Shown one piece after another: positions 53,901-62,542 of a DNA stretch of 64,000 nucleotides. Position 1 is the stretch's first letter; every line of letters begins with the position of its first letter. Both the position numbers and the translations under genes were made by a program. The notes below the pieces were generated by a model that saw nothing but the letters and a program-made list of their open reading frames with translations, searched no databases and was not told the origin of the DNA. Origin of the DNA: Clostridia bacterium (lineage in GTDB: Bacteria > Bacillota > Clostridia > Lachnospirales > Lachnospiraceae). The stretch lies in contig CAJTFD010000002.1 in NCBI GenBank assembly GCA_910575625.1, positions 1 through 64,000 on the forward strand. Direction: 5' to 3'.

Positions 53901-54195
53901 ACGCCCCACGAGGGCGTGTGAGTAGAAATGGCTGTATACGTGCTCCCCGGCCTTCCTGGGAGTGGTCACGCCCCACGAGGGCGTGTGAGTAGAAATTTTC
54001 CTGCCAATAATCCAACTGGCAATGATACCGTCACGCCCCACGAGGGCGTGTGAGTAGAAATCGATATTGTCTACAATCTTATGTTGGGGATATGAGTCAC
54101 GCCCCACGAGGGCGTGTGAGTAGAAATACGTTCAATTATGGGAGTTGGGCTGATGTGTGGCCGGCCACGCCCTACAAGGGCGTGTAAGTAGATAT
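47985..54195 (+). CRISPR. Type I-C CRISPR array: 95 repeats, 94 spacers
   Basis: The repeat is 32 bases, beginning GTCACGCCCCACGAGGGCG and ending TGTGAGTAGAAAT, with a CGCCC/GGGCG stem and the GAAAT end usual for I-C. By my reading the first 94 copies are identical; the last (54164-54195) has five changes and marks the distal end. Spacers are 32-36 bases. Spacers 6 (48344-48376) and 11 (48674-48706) are identical. Spacers 48/80 and 52/83 overlap each other in sequence. Spacers 36 (50312-50344), 39 (50507-50541) and 64 (52149-52181) match the prophage at the left of the window. Frames on the minus strand encoding repeated YSHALVGRD or STHTPSWGVT peptides are translations of the repeat, not genes. 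Confidence 0.99.
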
Positions 54196-54418
54196 TAGGG
54201 AAGACAAATGGAAAGGGCTATCTTGTTTATCCCTTTGTATTTTTCAGGCATACTTAAAAATGCATACAGTCCAATGGGTTGAGCTATACGGTTTATATGT
54301 ATCCGATCATATGGATCGTACCAAACCAGTAAATGCAAGTTATATGTTAATAGACATAACAAGATGCATATATCAATAGAGAGGAGGCGTAGGTGATATA
54401 AAAAGAAACAGTGATAGA

Positions 54419-55849
54419 ATGAAACATTTTACATTATTATCGATAAGTGTAGTTTTGGCATTGCTGGCAGGCGGGTATATCTTACTCTGTATATTGGCGG
54501 ATACAGAACATATGCTGCCCAGGACCAGCATAAATGATACTGTACTTAGCGGTATGACATTTGAAGAAGCATTGGATATCCTGGAAGTTGCCAGTGAAAG
54601 ACAGCGTAAAGACCTTGGATTGCATGTTGCGTTCAGAGGAGAGAGTCATAAGATAGTTGTTGGAGAGGCGCTGGAATACAACTATGATCCTGTTGCAAAA
54701 GAGGCGATCGAGAAGAGCCAAGGTAGATTTTGTGCACGAGGTCTGTCGTTATTGAAAGCAGTCATTTTAGGAAATCATATTGAATATATACCAGTGATCA
54801 AAGATGTAAAAGGATTAGAAAAAGCGATCATAAAAAGTGGTATTTTGGACGCAGGGACGACCATCCAGACATCTTATAAGATAGAAGGTGACCAGTTGGT
54901 CTTTACCATTGGCACAGCAGGGGAAGACGTGGATAAAGATGCGCTGCTGGAGAAGATCTGCACAGCCATAGAAGCGGGGGACTACGAAAATGTGATCGCA
55001 TGTCCGGATCGTCCGGGGGAAGTAAAAGCCGTGGATCTGGATAAGGTATATGAGGAAGTACATATAGAAGCGGCAAATGCCACATTAGATCCGCAAAATG
55101 GCTATGCCATCGTGGAGGCAGTCGCAGGCGTGGGATTTGACATAGAGACCGCCCAGGCAGCTCTAGATGGAGCCGAGGAGGGTAGCACGGTGGCCATCGA
55201 CCTGGTCTACACAGAGCCGGAGGTCAGTGCCCAGGATCTGGCGACGCATCTATTTACGGATGAGCTGGCTTCCTATACTACGAAAGTGAGCGGGACCGCC
55301 AACCGTCTTGCGAATGTGGCTCTGGCTGTGGAAAAATGCAACGGCTCGATCCTCATAAGCGGCGATGTGTTTTCTTTCAACAACACGGTGGGTGAGCAGA
55401 CGGAGGAGACCGGTTTCAAGACAGCCAATGCGATCTTAGACGGTCAGATCGTCCAAGCTTATGGCGGTGGGATCTGCCAGGTATCCTCGACGATCTTTGC
55501 CGCGGCCCTTTATGCGGATCTGGGGATCGTGGAGCGGTGGAATCACGATTACGTTTCCGGCTATATCCCGGCTGGGGTGGATGCCGCTGTGGCTTGGGAC
55601 GCACTGGATCTGAAGATCGCAAATGACAAAAGTTACCCCATCCGTCTGGATGTGACCTATACAGGCGACGACCTGACAGTCCGCATCATCGGGACGAAGA
55701 CCCAGGAGGTACCGGTGGAGATCGAGACCCGGATCGTGGAAAGTCCCACGCCGGGCATGTTGGCCATGGAGACTTACCGGAAAGTCTATAATGAAGACAA
55801 GAGTCAGGTCTTTATAGAAAAGGTGGCGGATAGCAGCTATATCAATTAG
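54419..55849 (+). CDS. VanW-family protein with N-terminal membrane anchor
   Basis: 476 aa. One N-terminal membrane segment (ISVVLALLAGGYILLCILA), two peptidoglycan-binding-4-like repeats (~residues 45-280), then the VanW domain (LANVALAVEKCNGSILISGDVFSFNNTVGEQTEETGFKTANAILDG, YGGGICQVSSTIFAAAL). VanW proteins occur in vancomycin-resistance clusters and widely in Clostridia; function uncertain, probably wall-related. The AGGAGG at ~54381 is too far from the ATG for a normal site, so the start is uncertain. The 223-base gap after the array holds nothing else I can support. Confidence 0.87.
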   Translation: MKHFTLLSISVVLALLAGGYILLCILADTEHMLPRTSINDTVLSGMTFEEALDILEVASERQRKDLGLHVAFRGESHKIVVGEALEYNYDPVAKEAIEKSQGRFCARGLSLLKAVILGNHIEYIPVIKDVKGLEKAIIKSGILDAGTTIQTSYKIEGDQLVFTIGTAGEDVDKDALLEKICTAIEAGDYENVIACPDRPGEVKAVDLDKVYEEVHIEAANATLDPQNGYAIVEAVAGVGFDIETAQAALDGAEEGSTVAIDLVYTEPEVSAQDLATHLFTDELASYTTKVSGTANRLANVALAVEKCNGSILISGDVFSFNNTVGEQTEETGFKTANAILDGQIVQAYGGGICQVSSTIFAAALYADLGIVERWNHDYVSGYIPAGVDAAVAWDALDLKIANDKSYPIRLDVTYTGDDLTVRIIGTKTQEVPVEIETRIVESPTPGMLAMETYRKVYNEDKSQVFIEKVADSSYIN

Positions 55850-55976
55850 GGAGTTTGATCACAGAGCGCGTATGGATAACGGCATTATGCTTGACAAATC
55901 GCCCATTCTCATGTATGATTTCACACAGGGATATCTGCGCCAGGTATCCATTCTACTATTTTGGGAGGGAAATGAA

Positions 55977-57188
55977 ATGAAAATGAAAAAAGCATTATCT
56001 GCCATTCTGGTGGCAGCTATGACAATGTCCATGCTGGCGGGCTGCGGCGGCGGTTCCGACTCCACTTCAGATTCCGGCTCCAGTGAGGCGGCAGAGTCCA
56101 GTGAGAGTGGGAGCGGCGGCGGTGACGTATTTAAGATCGGCGGCATCGGTCCTGTGACTGGCGCTGCAGCCGTTTACGGTGTGGCGGTCAAAAACGGTTC
56201 CGAGCTGGCTGTAAAAGAGATCAACGAGGCAGGCGGGATCAACGGCGTGCAGATCGAGATGGATTACCAGGATGATGAGCACGATGCGGAGAAGGCGGTC
56301 AACGCTTACAATTCCCTGAAAGACTGGGGTATGCATGCACTCTTAGGTACAGTGACCTCCGCACCCTGTGTGGCTGTAGGCGAAGTGTCCAAGGATGACA
56401 ATATCTTCATGCTCACACCTTCCGGCACAGCTGTAGAGTGCGTACAGTATGACAACGCTTTCCGCGTATGTTTCTCCGATCCGATGCAGGGTCTGGAATC
56501 TGCGAAATACATCGGTGAAAATGGTTTGGCCACAAAAGTCGCAGCGATCTACGACAGTTCCGATGTATATTCAACAGGTATCTACGAGGCATTTGTAAAA
56601 GAAGCTGAAAACCAGGATTTTGAAGTTGTCGCTGCAGAAGCTTTCACCGCAGAGGCGAAGACAGACTTCTCTGTGCAGTTGCAGAAAGCAAAAGATGCAG
56701 GTGCAGAACTGGTATTTTTACCATTCTATTACACAGAGGCTTCTCTGGTGCTCAAACAGGCAGCGGGCATGAATTACAACCCGATCTTCTTCGGATGTGA
56801 CGGTATGGACGGTATCCTGGCAGTGGAAGGTTTCGATGTGGATCTGGCCAACAACCTGATGTTCATGAGCCCATTTACACCAACCTCCGAGGATGAGATG
56901 ATCCAGAAATTCGTGACAGATTATAAGGATGCATACGGAGATACCCCGAACCAGTTTGCAGCAGATGCTTACGATGGGATCTATGCGATCAAAGCAGCTA
57001 TGGAAGAGGCAGACGTTACACCGGATATGTCCCCATCTGATATATGCGATGCGATGAAAGAAGCAATGGTAAATATCACCATTGACGGCGTGACAGCAAA
57101 GGAACTGACCTGGGAAGCCAGTGGCGAACCCAGCAAAGCGCCTATGGTCGTGAAGATCGAGGACGGAGATTACGCAGTTGTAGAGTAG
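55977..57188 (+). CDS. livJ: Branched-chain amino-acid ABC transporter substrate-binding lipoprotein
   Basis: 403 aa from the ATG at 55977 (GGGAGGG upstream). Lipoprotein signal with lipobox LAGC (Cys23), then a Ser/Gly linker. Type I periplasmic-binding fold: IGGIGPVTGAAAVYGVAVKNGSELAVKEINEAGGINGVQIEM, GTVTSAPCVAVGEV, FRVCFSDPMQG, AAIYDSSDVYSTGI, ADAYDGIYAIKAAMEEA. It captures Leu/Ile/Val or a related ligand outside the cell. First gene of livJHMGF, followed by a hairpin that probably sets excess expression. Confidence 0.93.
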   Translation: MKMKKALSAILVAAMTMSMLAGCGGGSDSTSDSGSSEAAESSESGSGGGDVFKIGGIGPVTGAAAVYGVAVKNGSELAVKEINEAGGINGVQIEMDYQDDEHDAEKAVNAYNSLKDWGMHALLGTVTSAPCVAVGEVSKDDNIFMLTPSGTAVECVQYDNAFRVCFSDPMQGLESAKYIGENGLATKVAAIYDSSDVYSTGIYEAFVKEAENQDFEVVAAEAFTAEAKTDFSVQLQKAKDAGAELVFLPFYYTEASLVLKQAAGMNYNPIFFGCDGMDGILAVEGFDVDLANNLMFMSPFTPTSEDEMIQKFVTDYKDAYGDTPNQFAADAYDGIYAIKAAMEEADVTPDMSPSDICDAMKEAMVNITIDGVTAKELTWEASGEPSKAPMVVKIEDGDYAVVE

Positions 57189-57199
57189 GAATGGATAGA

Positions 57200-57230
57200 G
57201 GGTTATCTTTGTTAAGATAACCTTCTTTTC
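57200..57230 (+). terminator. Intra-operon hairpin between livJ and livH
   Basis: GGTTATCTT pairs with AAGATAACC around a TGTT loop and is followed by TTCTTTTC. A partial terminator here would let the binding protein be made in excess over the permease, a common arrangement. Confidence 0.75.
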
Positions 57231-57258
57231 ATTACAGTACGCCAGAGGGGGGATTTGT

Positions 57259-58143
57259 ATGAGTTTTATTTCTTATTTGATCAATGGCATCAGCCTTGGG
57301 AGCGTGTATGCGATCATCGCGCTTGGCTATACCATGGTGTATGGGATCGCCAAGATGCTGAACTTTGCCCACGGCGATGTCATCATGGTCGGTGCATATG
57401 TGGTCATGACGGCGATCGCAAGCGCGGGGATGTCGCCGCTTGCTGCAGTGCTTTTATCAATCGTTTTTTGTACGGTCTTGGGTGTTGTGATCGAGAGTGT
57501 GGCGTACAGGCCCCTCTTGAATGCGTCGTCTTCGCTGGCAGTCCTCATCACAGCCATCGGCGTCAGCTATCTGCTCCAGAACCTGGCGCTTTTGATCTTC
57601 GGCGCGAACACGAAATCTTTCGCATCGGTGGTCCCGGTCCCGGCCCTGGTACTGGCTGGCGGGAGTCTCACCATCGCGGGGGAGACGATCGTCACGATCA
57701 TATCCTGTGTGATCATCATGATCGGGCTCACACTGTTCATCAAGCGGTCGAAAGCCGGACAGGCCATGCTGGCAGTCTCTGAGGATAAAGGTGCGGCACA
57801 GCTGATGGGGATCAATGTGAACGGGACGATCGCGCTCACTTTTGCGATCGGATCTGCACTGGCCGCTGTTGCGGGTGTATTGCTGTGTTCAGCCTACCCG
57901 TCCTTAAGTCCGTATACAGGCGCCATGCCGGGTATCAAAGCCTTCGTGGCCGCAGTATTTGGCGGGATCGGATCCATCCCGGGGGCACTGATCGGCGGGA
58001 TCTTGCTGGGTGTGATCGAGATATTCGGGAAAGCCTATATCTCCTCGCAGATGGCGGACGCGATCGTATTCGGTGTGCTGATCGTCGTGCTGATCGTGAA
58101 GCCTACCGGTATCCTTGGCAAAAATATCCAAGAGAAAGTGTAG
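57259..58143 (+). CDS. livH: Branched-chain amino-acid ABC transporter permease LivH
   Basis: 294 aa with about eight membrane segments. LivH features: INGISLGSVYAIIALGYTMVYGIAKMLNFAHGDVIMVGAYV at the N-terminus, and the EAA-like region MGINVNGTIALTFAIGSALAAVAGVLL ... GIKAFVAAVFGGIGSIPGALIGG. It forms the channel with LivM. GAGGGGGGATTTGT precedes the ATG. Confidence 0.95.
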   Translation: MSFISYLINGISLGSVYAIIALGYTMVYGIAKMLNFAHGDVIMVGAYVVMTAIASAGMSPLAAVLLSIVFCTVLGVVIESVAYRPLLNASSSLAVLITAIGVSYLLQNLALLIFGANTKSFASVVPVPALVLAGGSLTIAGETIVTIISCVIIMIGLTLFIKRSKAGQAMLAVSEDKGAAQLMGINVNGTIALTFAIGSALAAVAGVLLCSAYPSLSPYTGAMPGIKAFVAAVFGGIGSIPGALIGGILLGVIEIFGKAYISSQMADAIVFGVLIVVLIVKPTGILGKNIQEKV

Positions 58144-58153
58144 GTGGCAGACG

Positions 58154-59227
58154 ATGAAGAAAACAATGAGTAAAACAACAAGGAGCAATCTGATCACATA
58201 CCTGATGGTGGCGGTGATCTTTGGCATCGTGCAGGTGATGGTCTCCACGGGGAATCTCTCCAGCCTCCTCCAGGGACTTTTGGTGCCGCTCTGTGCATAT
58301 GTGATCCTGGCTGTCTCACTGAACCTGACCGTCGGCATCTTAGGTGAGCTGAGTCTGGGCCACGCGGGATTCATGTGTGTGGGGGCATTTACCAGCGCAT
58401 TCTTTTCGAAATGTATGGTGGATACGATCACGGTGGCAGGGGTGCGCTACCTGATCGCGCTCTTGATCGGAGCGGCTGCGGCCGGACTGTGCGGGATCTT
58501 GATCGGCATCCCGGTGCTCCGTCTAAAAGGTGACTACCTGGCGATCGTGACTCTTGCCTTTGGCGAGATCATCAAGAATATCGTCAATATCCTGTTCATC
58601 GGCAGAGACTCCAAAGGATTCCATTTTTCCACAAAAGACTCTATGTCCCTGGGACTGGAAGACGGCGGGACGGTGATCGTCAACGGACCCCAGGGGATCA
58701 CAGGCACGCCAAAGGATTCCACCTTCGTGATCGGTGTGGTCCTGATCCTGATCACCTTATTCGTCGTGTTGAATCTGATGCATTCCAGGAGTGGGCGTGC
58801 GATCATGGCGATCCGCGACAACCGTATCGCGGCGGAATCCGTGGGCATCAACATCACAAAATATAAATTGATGGCATTTTCCATCTCGGCCTCCCTGGCC
58901 GGTGTAGCCGGTGTGATCTACGCACATAACCTGGCAACGCTGACAGCCCAGCCAAAGAACTTCGGCTACAACATGTCCATCATGATCCTGGTATTCGTCG
59001 TACTGGGCGGGATCGGGAACATGAGGGGATCCATCATCGCGGCCATCATACTTACCTTACTGCCGGAGCTGCTCCGAGGCTTGAGTGATTATCGTATGCT
59101 GATCTACGCGGTGGTCCTGATCCTCATGATGCTGTTCAACTGGAGTCCGAAAGCCATTGAGTGGAGAGAAAAACATTTCGCAAAGTTCAGGCGCAAAAAC
59201 AATGAGAGTACAAAGGAGGCTGCGTAA
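58154..59227 (+). CDS. livM: Branched-chain amino-acid ABC transporter permease LivM
   Basis: 357 aa from the ATG at 58154, chosen over an earlier frame inside livH. Multiple membrane segments; LivM signature LSLGHAGFMCVGAFTSAFF, RLKGDYLAIVTLAFGEIIKNIVN, GRAIMAIRDNRIAAESVGINITKYKLMAFSISASLAGVAGVIYAH, VFVVLGGIGNMRGSIIAAIILTLLPELLR. Partner of LivH; starts 10 bases after it. Confidence 0.95.
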   Translation: MKKTMSKTTRSNLITYLMVAVIFGIVQVMVSTGNLSSLLQGLLVPLCAYVILAVSLNLTVGILGELSLGHAGFMCVGAFTSAFFSKCMVDTITVAGVRYLIALLIGAAAAGLCGILIGIPVLRLKGDYLAIVTLAFGEIIKNIVNILFIGRDSKGFHFSTKDSMSLGLEDGGTVIVNGPQGITGTPKDSTFVIGVVLILITLFVVLNLMHSRSGRAIMAIRDNRIAAESVGINITKYKLMAFSISASLAGVAGVIYAHNLATLTAQPKNFGYNMSIMILVFVVLGGIGNMRGSIIAAIILTLLPELLRGLSDYRMLIYAVVLILMMLFNWSPKAIEWREKHFAKFRRKNNESTKEAA

Positions 59228-59229
59228 AT

Positions 59230-59988
59230 ATGGCATTATTGGAAGTGAATAATCTCGGTATCTCCTTTGGCGGCCTGCGGGCGGTAAATGAATTCCATCT
59301 GAAGATCGAAAAAGGGTGCCTTTATGGATTGATCGGGCCAAACGGTGCGGGGAAGACCACAGTCTTTAACCTTTTGACTGGCGTCTATAAGCCCAATGAA
59401 GGGGTGATCCGTCTGGACGGCGAGAACATCGTGGGTAAGAAGACGATCGATATCAACAAAGCAGGTGTGGCCCGGACGTTCCAGAACATCCGTCTTTTTA
59501 AGGATCTTTCGGTGCTGGATAATGTGAAGGTGGGGCTGCATAACCATTATAGATATTCCATGCTGGAAGGGATCTTCAGGTTCCCCAAATATTTTAAAGT
59601 GGAGAAGGCCATGGATGAGAAGGCGATGGAACTCCTTTCCGTGTTTGACCTGGACAAGGAGGCACATACCATGGCCGCGAACCTGCCTTATGGAAAACAG
59701 AGAGAGCTGGAGATCACAAGGGCGCTGGCCACAGAGCCGAAACTCCTCCTCCTGGATGAGCCTGCGGCGGGGATGAACCCCAACGAGACGAAAGAGCTGA
59801 TGGAGACGATCCGTTTTGTGCGGGACGAATTCCATATGACGATCCTTCTGATCGAACATGATATGAAACTGGTGTCCGGGATCTGTGAGGAGCTGACTGT
59901 CCTGAATTTTGGGGAGGTGCTTGCGGAAGGGGCCACCAGCGATGTGCTCAATGACCCGGAAGTCATTAAGGCTTATTTAGGTGAATAG
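59230..59988 (+). CDS. livG: Branched-chain amino-acid ABC transporter ATP-binding protein LivG
   Basis: 252 aa. Walker A GPNGAGKTT at ~36-44, LivG-type GVARTFQNIRLFKDLSVLDNV, the signature region in the LivG variant form NLPYGKQRELEITRAL, Walker B LLLLDEPAAGMNPNE, and LLIEHDMKLV. It powers transport with LivF. AAGGAGGCTGCG overlaps the livM end. Confidence 0.96.
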   Translation: MALLEVNNLGISFGGLRAVNEFHLKIEKGCLYGLIGPNGAGKTTVFNLLTGVYKPNEGVIRLDGENIVGKKTIDINKAGVARTFQNIRLFKDLSVLDNVKVGLHNHYRYSMLEGIFRFPKYFKVEKAMDEKAMELLSVFDLDKEAHTMAANLPYGKQRELEITRALATEPKLLLLDEPAAGMNPNETKELMETIRFVRDEFHMTILLIEHDMKLVSGICEELTVLNFGEVLAEGATSDVLNDPEVIKAYLGE

Positions 59989-60001
59989 GGGGGATGGCAA
60001 A

Positions 60002-60712
60002 ATGGCGATGCTTGAGATAAAAGACATTGAAGTATACTACGGCATGATCCAGGCGATCAAAGGGATCTCCTTTGAGGTCAACGAGGGCGAAGTCATCGCC
60101 CTGATCGGGGCCAACGGCGCGGGGAAGACCACGATCTTGCATACGATCACCGGCCTGCTGTCCCCAAAGAAGGGTTCTGTGATCTTTGAGGGGAAAGACA
60201 TCACGAAGATCCCTGCGCACAAGATCGTGTCCCTGGGGATGGCCCATGTGCCGGAGGGGCGGCGGGTGTTTGCCGAGCTGTCTGTCTATGAAAACTTAAA
60301 GATGGGCGCGTACACGAGAAAAGATAAAGGGGAGATCGCACAGACGCTGGAGATGGTCTACAAGCGTTTCCCCAGATTACAGGAGCGGAAAAACCAGCTG
60401 GCCGGGACTTTGAGCGGCGGCGAACAGCAGATGCTGGCCATGGGACGTGCGCTCATGTCCCATCCGAAGATCATCGTGATGGACGAACCGTCCATGGGGC
60501 TCTCCCCGATCCTGGTAAATGAGATCTTCGACATCATCCAGGAGGTGAGTGCCGGCGGGACCACCGTGCTCTTGGTGGAACAGAATGCAAAAAAAGCCCT
60601 GTCCATCGCAGACAGGGCCTACGTCCTGGAGACCGGGACCATCGTCCTGGAGGGGGAAGCCGGGAAACTGATGGATGATGATTCGATCAAAAAAGCCTAT
60701 CTTGGGGAATAG
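60002..60712 (+). CDS. livF: Branched-chain amino-acid ABC transporter ATP-binding protein LivF
   Basis: 236 aa from the ATG at 60002 (GGGGGG nine bases upstream); an in-frame ATG six bases later is possible. Walker A GANGAGKTTILHTI, AHVPEGRRVFAELSVYENLKMGAY, signature LSGGEQQMLAMGRALM, Walker B IIVMDEPSMGLSPIL, and LLVEQNAKKAL. Second ATPase of the transporter; last liv gene. Confidence 0.96.
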   Translation: MAMLEIKDIEVYYGMIQAIKGISFEVNEGEVIALIGANGAGKTTILHTITGLLSPKKGSVIFEGKDITKIPAHKIVSLGMAHVPEGRRVFAELSVYENLKMGAYTRKDKGEIAQTLEMVYKRFPRLQERKNQLAGTLSGGEQQMLAMGRALMSHPKIIVMDEPSMGLSPILVNEIFDIIQEVSAGGTTVLLVEQNAKKALSIADRAYVLETGTIVLEGEAGKLMDDDSIKKAYLGE

Positions 60713-60724
60713 GAGGGATGGCAG

Positions 60725-61342
60725 ATGGAAAATGTTGTGATCACCATAGCAAGGCAGTACGGGAGCGGCGGAAAGACCATCGGGAAGATGCTGGCCGAAA
60801 AGCTGGATATCCCCTGGTACAGCAGGGATATCCTGAAAATGGCTTCGGAAGAGAGCGGCATCAATGAACAGCTGTTCATGCAGTTTGATGAGAAGCTGCG
60901 CAAGCGTCTCTTCAAGCGCATATCTCCGGATATCTACACAGGCCGGCTGATCCCGCCGGAGAGCAGTGATTTTGTTTCGGAGAAAAACTTGTTCAATTAC
61001 CAGGCGGAGGTGATCAAACGCCTGGCAAAGACAGAGAGCTGCGTCATCATCGGCCGGGCGGCGGATTTTGTTTTAAAAGACTATCCCAATGTGGTCAGCG
61101 TGTTTGTCCATGGGTCCGAGGAATTTAATCTGGCGCGGGCTATGGAGCAGAACAGTATGACGGAGGAGGAGATGAAGAAGTTCATCGCGAAGACGGATAA
61201 GTACCGGGCTGAATTTTACAGGCATTACACCGGCCGCGAGTGGACGGATGCGCGGAATTACGATCTGTGTCTGAATAGCAGCAGATTGGGATTCGAGAAA
61301 TGCTTGGAGGAGATCCAGGCATATATAAAAGTGCGGTTTTGA
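60725..61342 (+). CDS. Cytidylate kinase-like family protein
   Basis: 205 aa. P-loop fold of the cytidylate_kin2 family: ITIARQYGSGGKTIGKMLAEKLDIPWYSRDILKMASEESGI, then IIGRAADFVLKDYPNVVSVFVHG and the C-terminal YDLCLNSSRLGFEKCLEEI. These proteins are widespread in Clostridia; the substrate is unproven. 12 bases after livF with GGAGGGATGGCAG, so it is likely in the liv transcript, though no functional link is known. Confidence 0.82.
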   Translation: MENVVITIARQYGSGGKTIGKMLAEKLDIPWYSRDILKMASEESGINEQLFMQFDEKLRKRLFKRISPDIYTGRLIPPESSDFVSEKNLFNYQAEVIKRLAKTESCVIIGRAADFVLKDYPNVVSVFVHGSEEFNLARAMEQNSMTEEEMKKFIAKTDKYRAEFYRHYTGREWTDARNYDLCLNSSRLGFEKCLEEIQAYIKVRF

Positions 61343-61414
61343 GGGATGTCACACAGTTGCCTTGCACAGGTACGGATATCGCAGGTATTTTATGGACTGC
61401 TATATAAGACAGAA

Positions 61415-61458
61415 CAGGGCCATCCGCCGGACCAAAAGGTCTCAGGCGGGCGGCCCTG
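61415..61458. terminator. GC-rich hairpin between convergent genes
   Basis: CAGGGCC (61415-61421) pairs with GGCCCTG (61452-61458), with inner GACC/GGTC pairing. It lies between the cytidylate-kinase-like gene and the convergent GGDEF gene and can serve both strands. Confidence 0.7.
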
Positions 61459-61471
61459 TATCGTGTTTTGT

Positions 61472-62395
61472 CTATGACTCGCGTTCTTTCCACTGGACCA
61501 TCCGCTCATTCGCCCATACGACCTGGTTCCGGCTCAGGCGTTTGGCATCGTAGAGCATCCCATCTGCGATCTTCAGATAGGTGTCGTAGTTGTCGCCGAC
61601 CTTGGGGAAGACAGTGACCCCGCCCATGCTGATCGTGACCCAGGGAGAGACGGAGGCATCGTGTTCGATGTGGAGGTCCTCCACGGCCTGGCGGATCCTC
61701 TTGAAATAGTTAAAGGCCGCCTCCGACGTGTTGCCCAGTGTGATGGCGACAAATTCCTCCCCGCCGTAACGTGCAATGAAATCCGTGCTCCGCTTCAAGT
61801 ATTTTTTGGCTGTCTGGGCGACGGCCGCGATCACACGGTCACCGGCGGGATGCCCGAAGGTGTCGTTGTACACCTTAAATTTATCGATATCGAACATGCA
61901 GATCGAGAAGGAGGTGTGCAGCCGGATCGCCTGCTGCCACTGTTTGATGCTGTACTGGTCGTAATGCCGCCGGTTTGCGACCTTCGTCAGCTCGTCCTCC
62001 ATGGCCATATGTTCCACCTGTTGGCGGTAACGATACAGCTTGATGTGGGTGTTTACCCGGGCCTTGACGATCAGCGGGTTGAAAGGTTTGACGATGTAGT
62101 CCACCGCACCGAGGATCAGCCCTTGTTCCTCGCTCTGTGTGTCGGAAAGACCGGTGATCAAGATCACCGGGATATGTTCGGTGACCAGTTCCTCCTGGAG
62201 TTTTTTCAACAGCATGAAACCGTTCATCCCCGGCATGATCACGTCCAGGAGGATCAGGGAGAATTTCCCGGTCTTGGCGTAGGAGAGGCCCTCATCCCCT
62301 GTGTGGACGATGGTGATCGAATGGTCCTCGTCCAGGATATTCTTCAGGTAGTTGGCCTGTACTACACTGTCGTCGATGATCAATATTTTTCCCAT
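61472..62395 (-). CDS. Response regulator with GGDEF diguanylate cyclase domain
   Basis: 307 aa. Receiver domain 1-~120 with acidic IIDDS and phosphoacceptor Asp in ILLDVIMPGMNGFMLL, and KPF in YIVKPFNPLIV. GGDEF domain ~140-300: DELTKVANRRHYDQY, MFDIDKFKVYNDTFGHPAGDRV, active-site RYGGEEFVAI (GGEEF, an active form). It would make cyclic di-GMP on phosphorylation. It has no partner kinase next to it. Convergent with the liv-linked gene. Confidence 0.93.
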   Translation of the reverse strand: MGKILIIDDSVVQANYLKNILDEDHSITIVHTGDEGLSYAKTGKFSLILLDVIMPGMNGFMLLKKLQEELVTEHIPVILITGLSDTQSEEQGLILGAVDYIVKPFNPLIVKARVNTHIKLYRYRQQVEHMAMEDELTKVANRRHYDQYSIKQWQQAIRLHTSFSICMFDIDKFKVYNDTFGHPAGDRVIAAVAQTAKKYLKRSTDFIARYGGEEFVAITLGNTSEAAFNYFKRIRQAVEDLHIEHDASVSPWVTISMGGVTVFPKVGDNYDTYLKIADGMLYDAKRLSRNQVVWANERMVQWKERES

Positions 62396-62542
62396 ATATA
62401 CGCTCCTTATCTCATATTCCTTCCTTTTTTAAGTGGGCAGATAACTTTAGAGTGTTTCATGGATATAACTCACATAGAAGTATAACATATCCATGCGCTT
62501 TGTCAACTTAATGACTTATCTGAAGATTAAACGATCTTAAGT

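Noticed and set aside
47985-54195. Many open minus-strand frames of 60-200 codons across the array, encoding repeated YSHALVGRD and STHTPSWGVT peptides
   Set aside because: They are translations of the CRISPR repeat, which lacks stops in two minus-strand frames; there are no ribosome binding sites or protein-like composition.
57255-57782. 175-codon frame overlapping livH in another frame
   Set aside because: Cys/His/Arg-rich shadow translation of livH, which has the full family signature.
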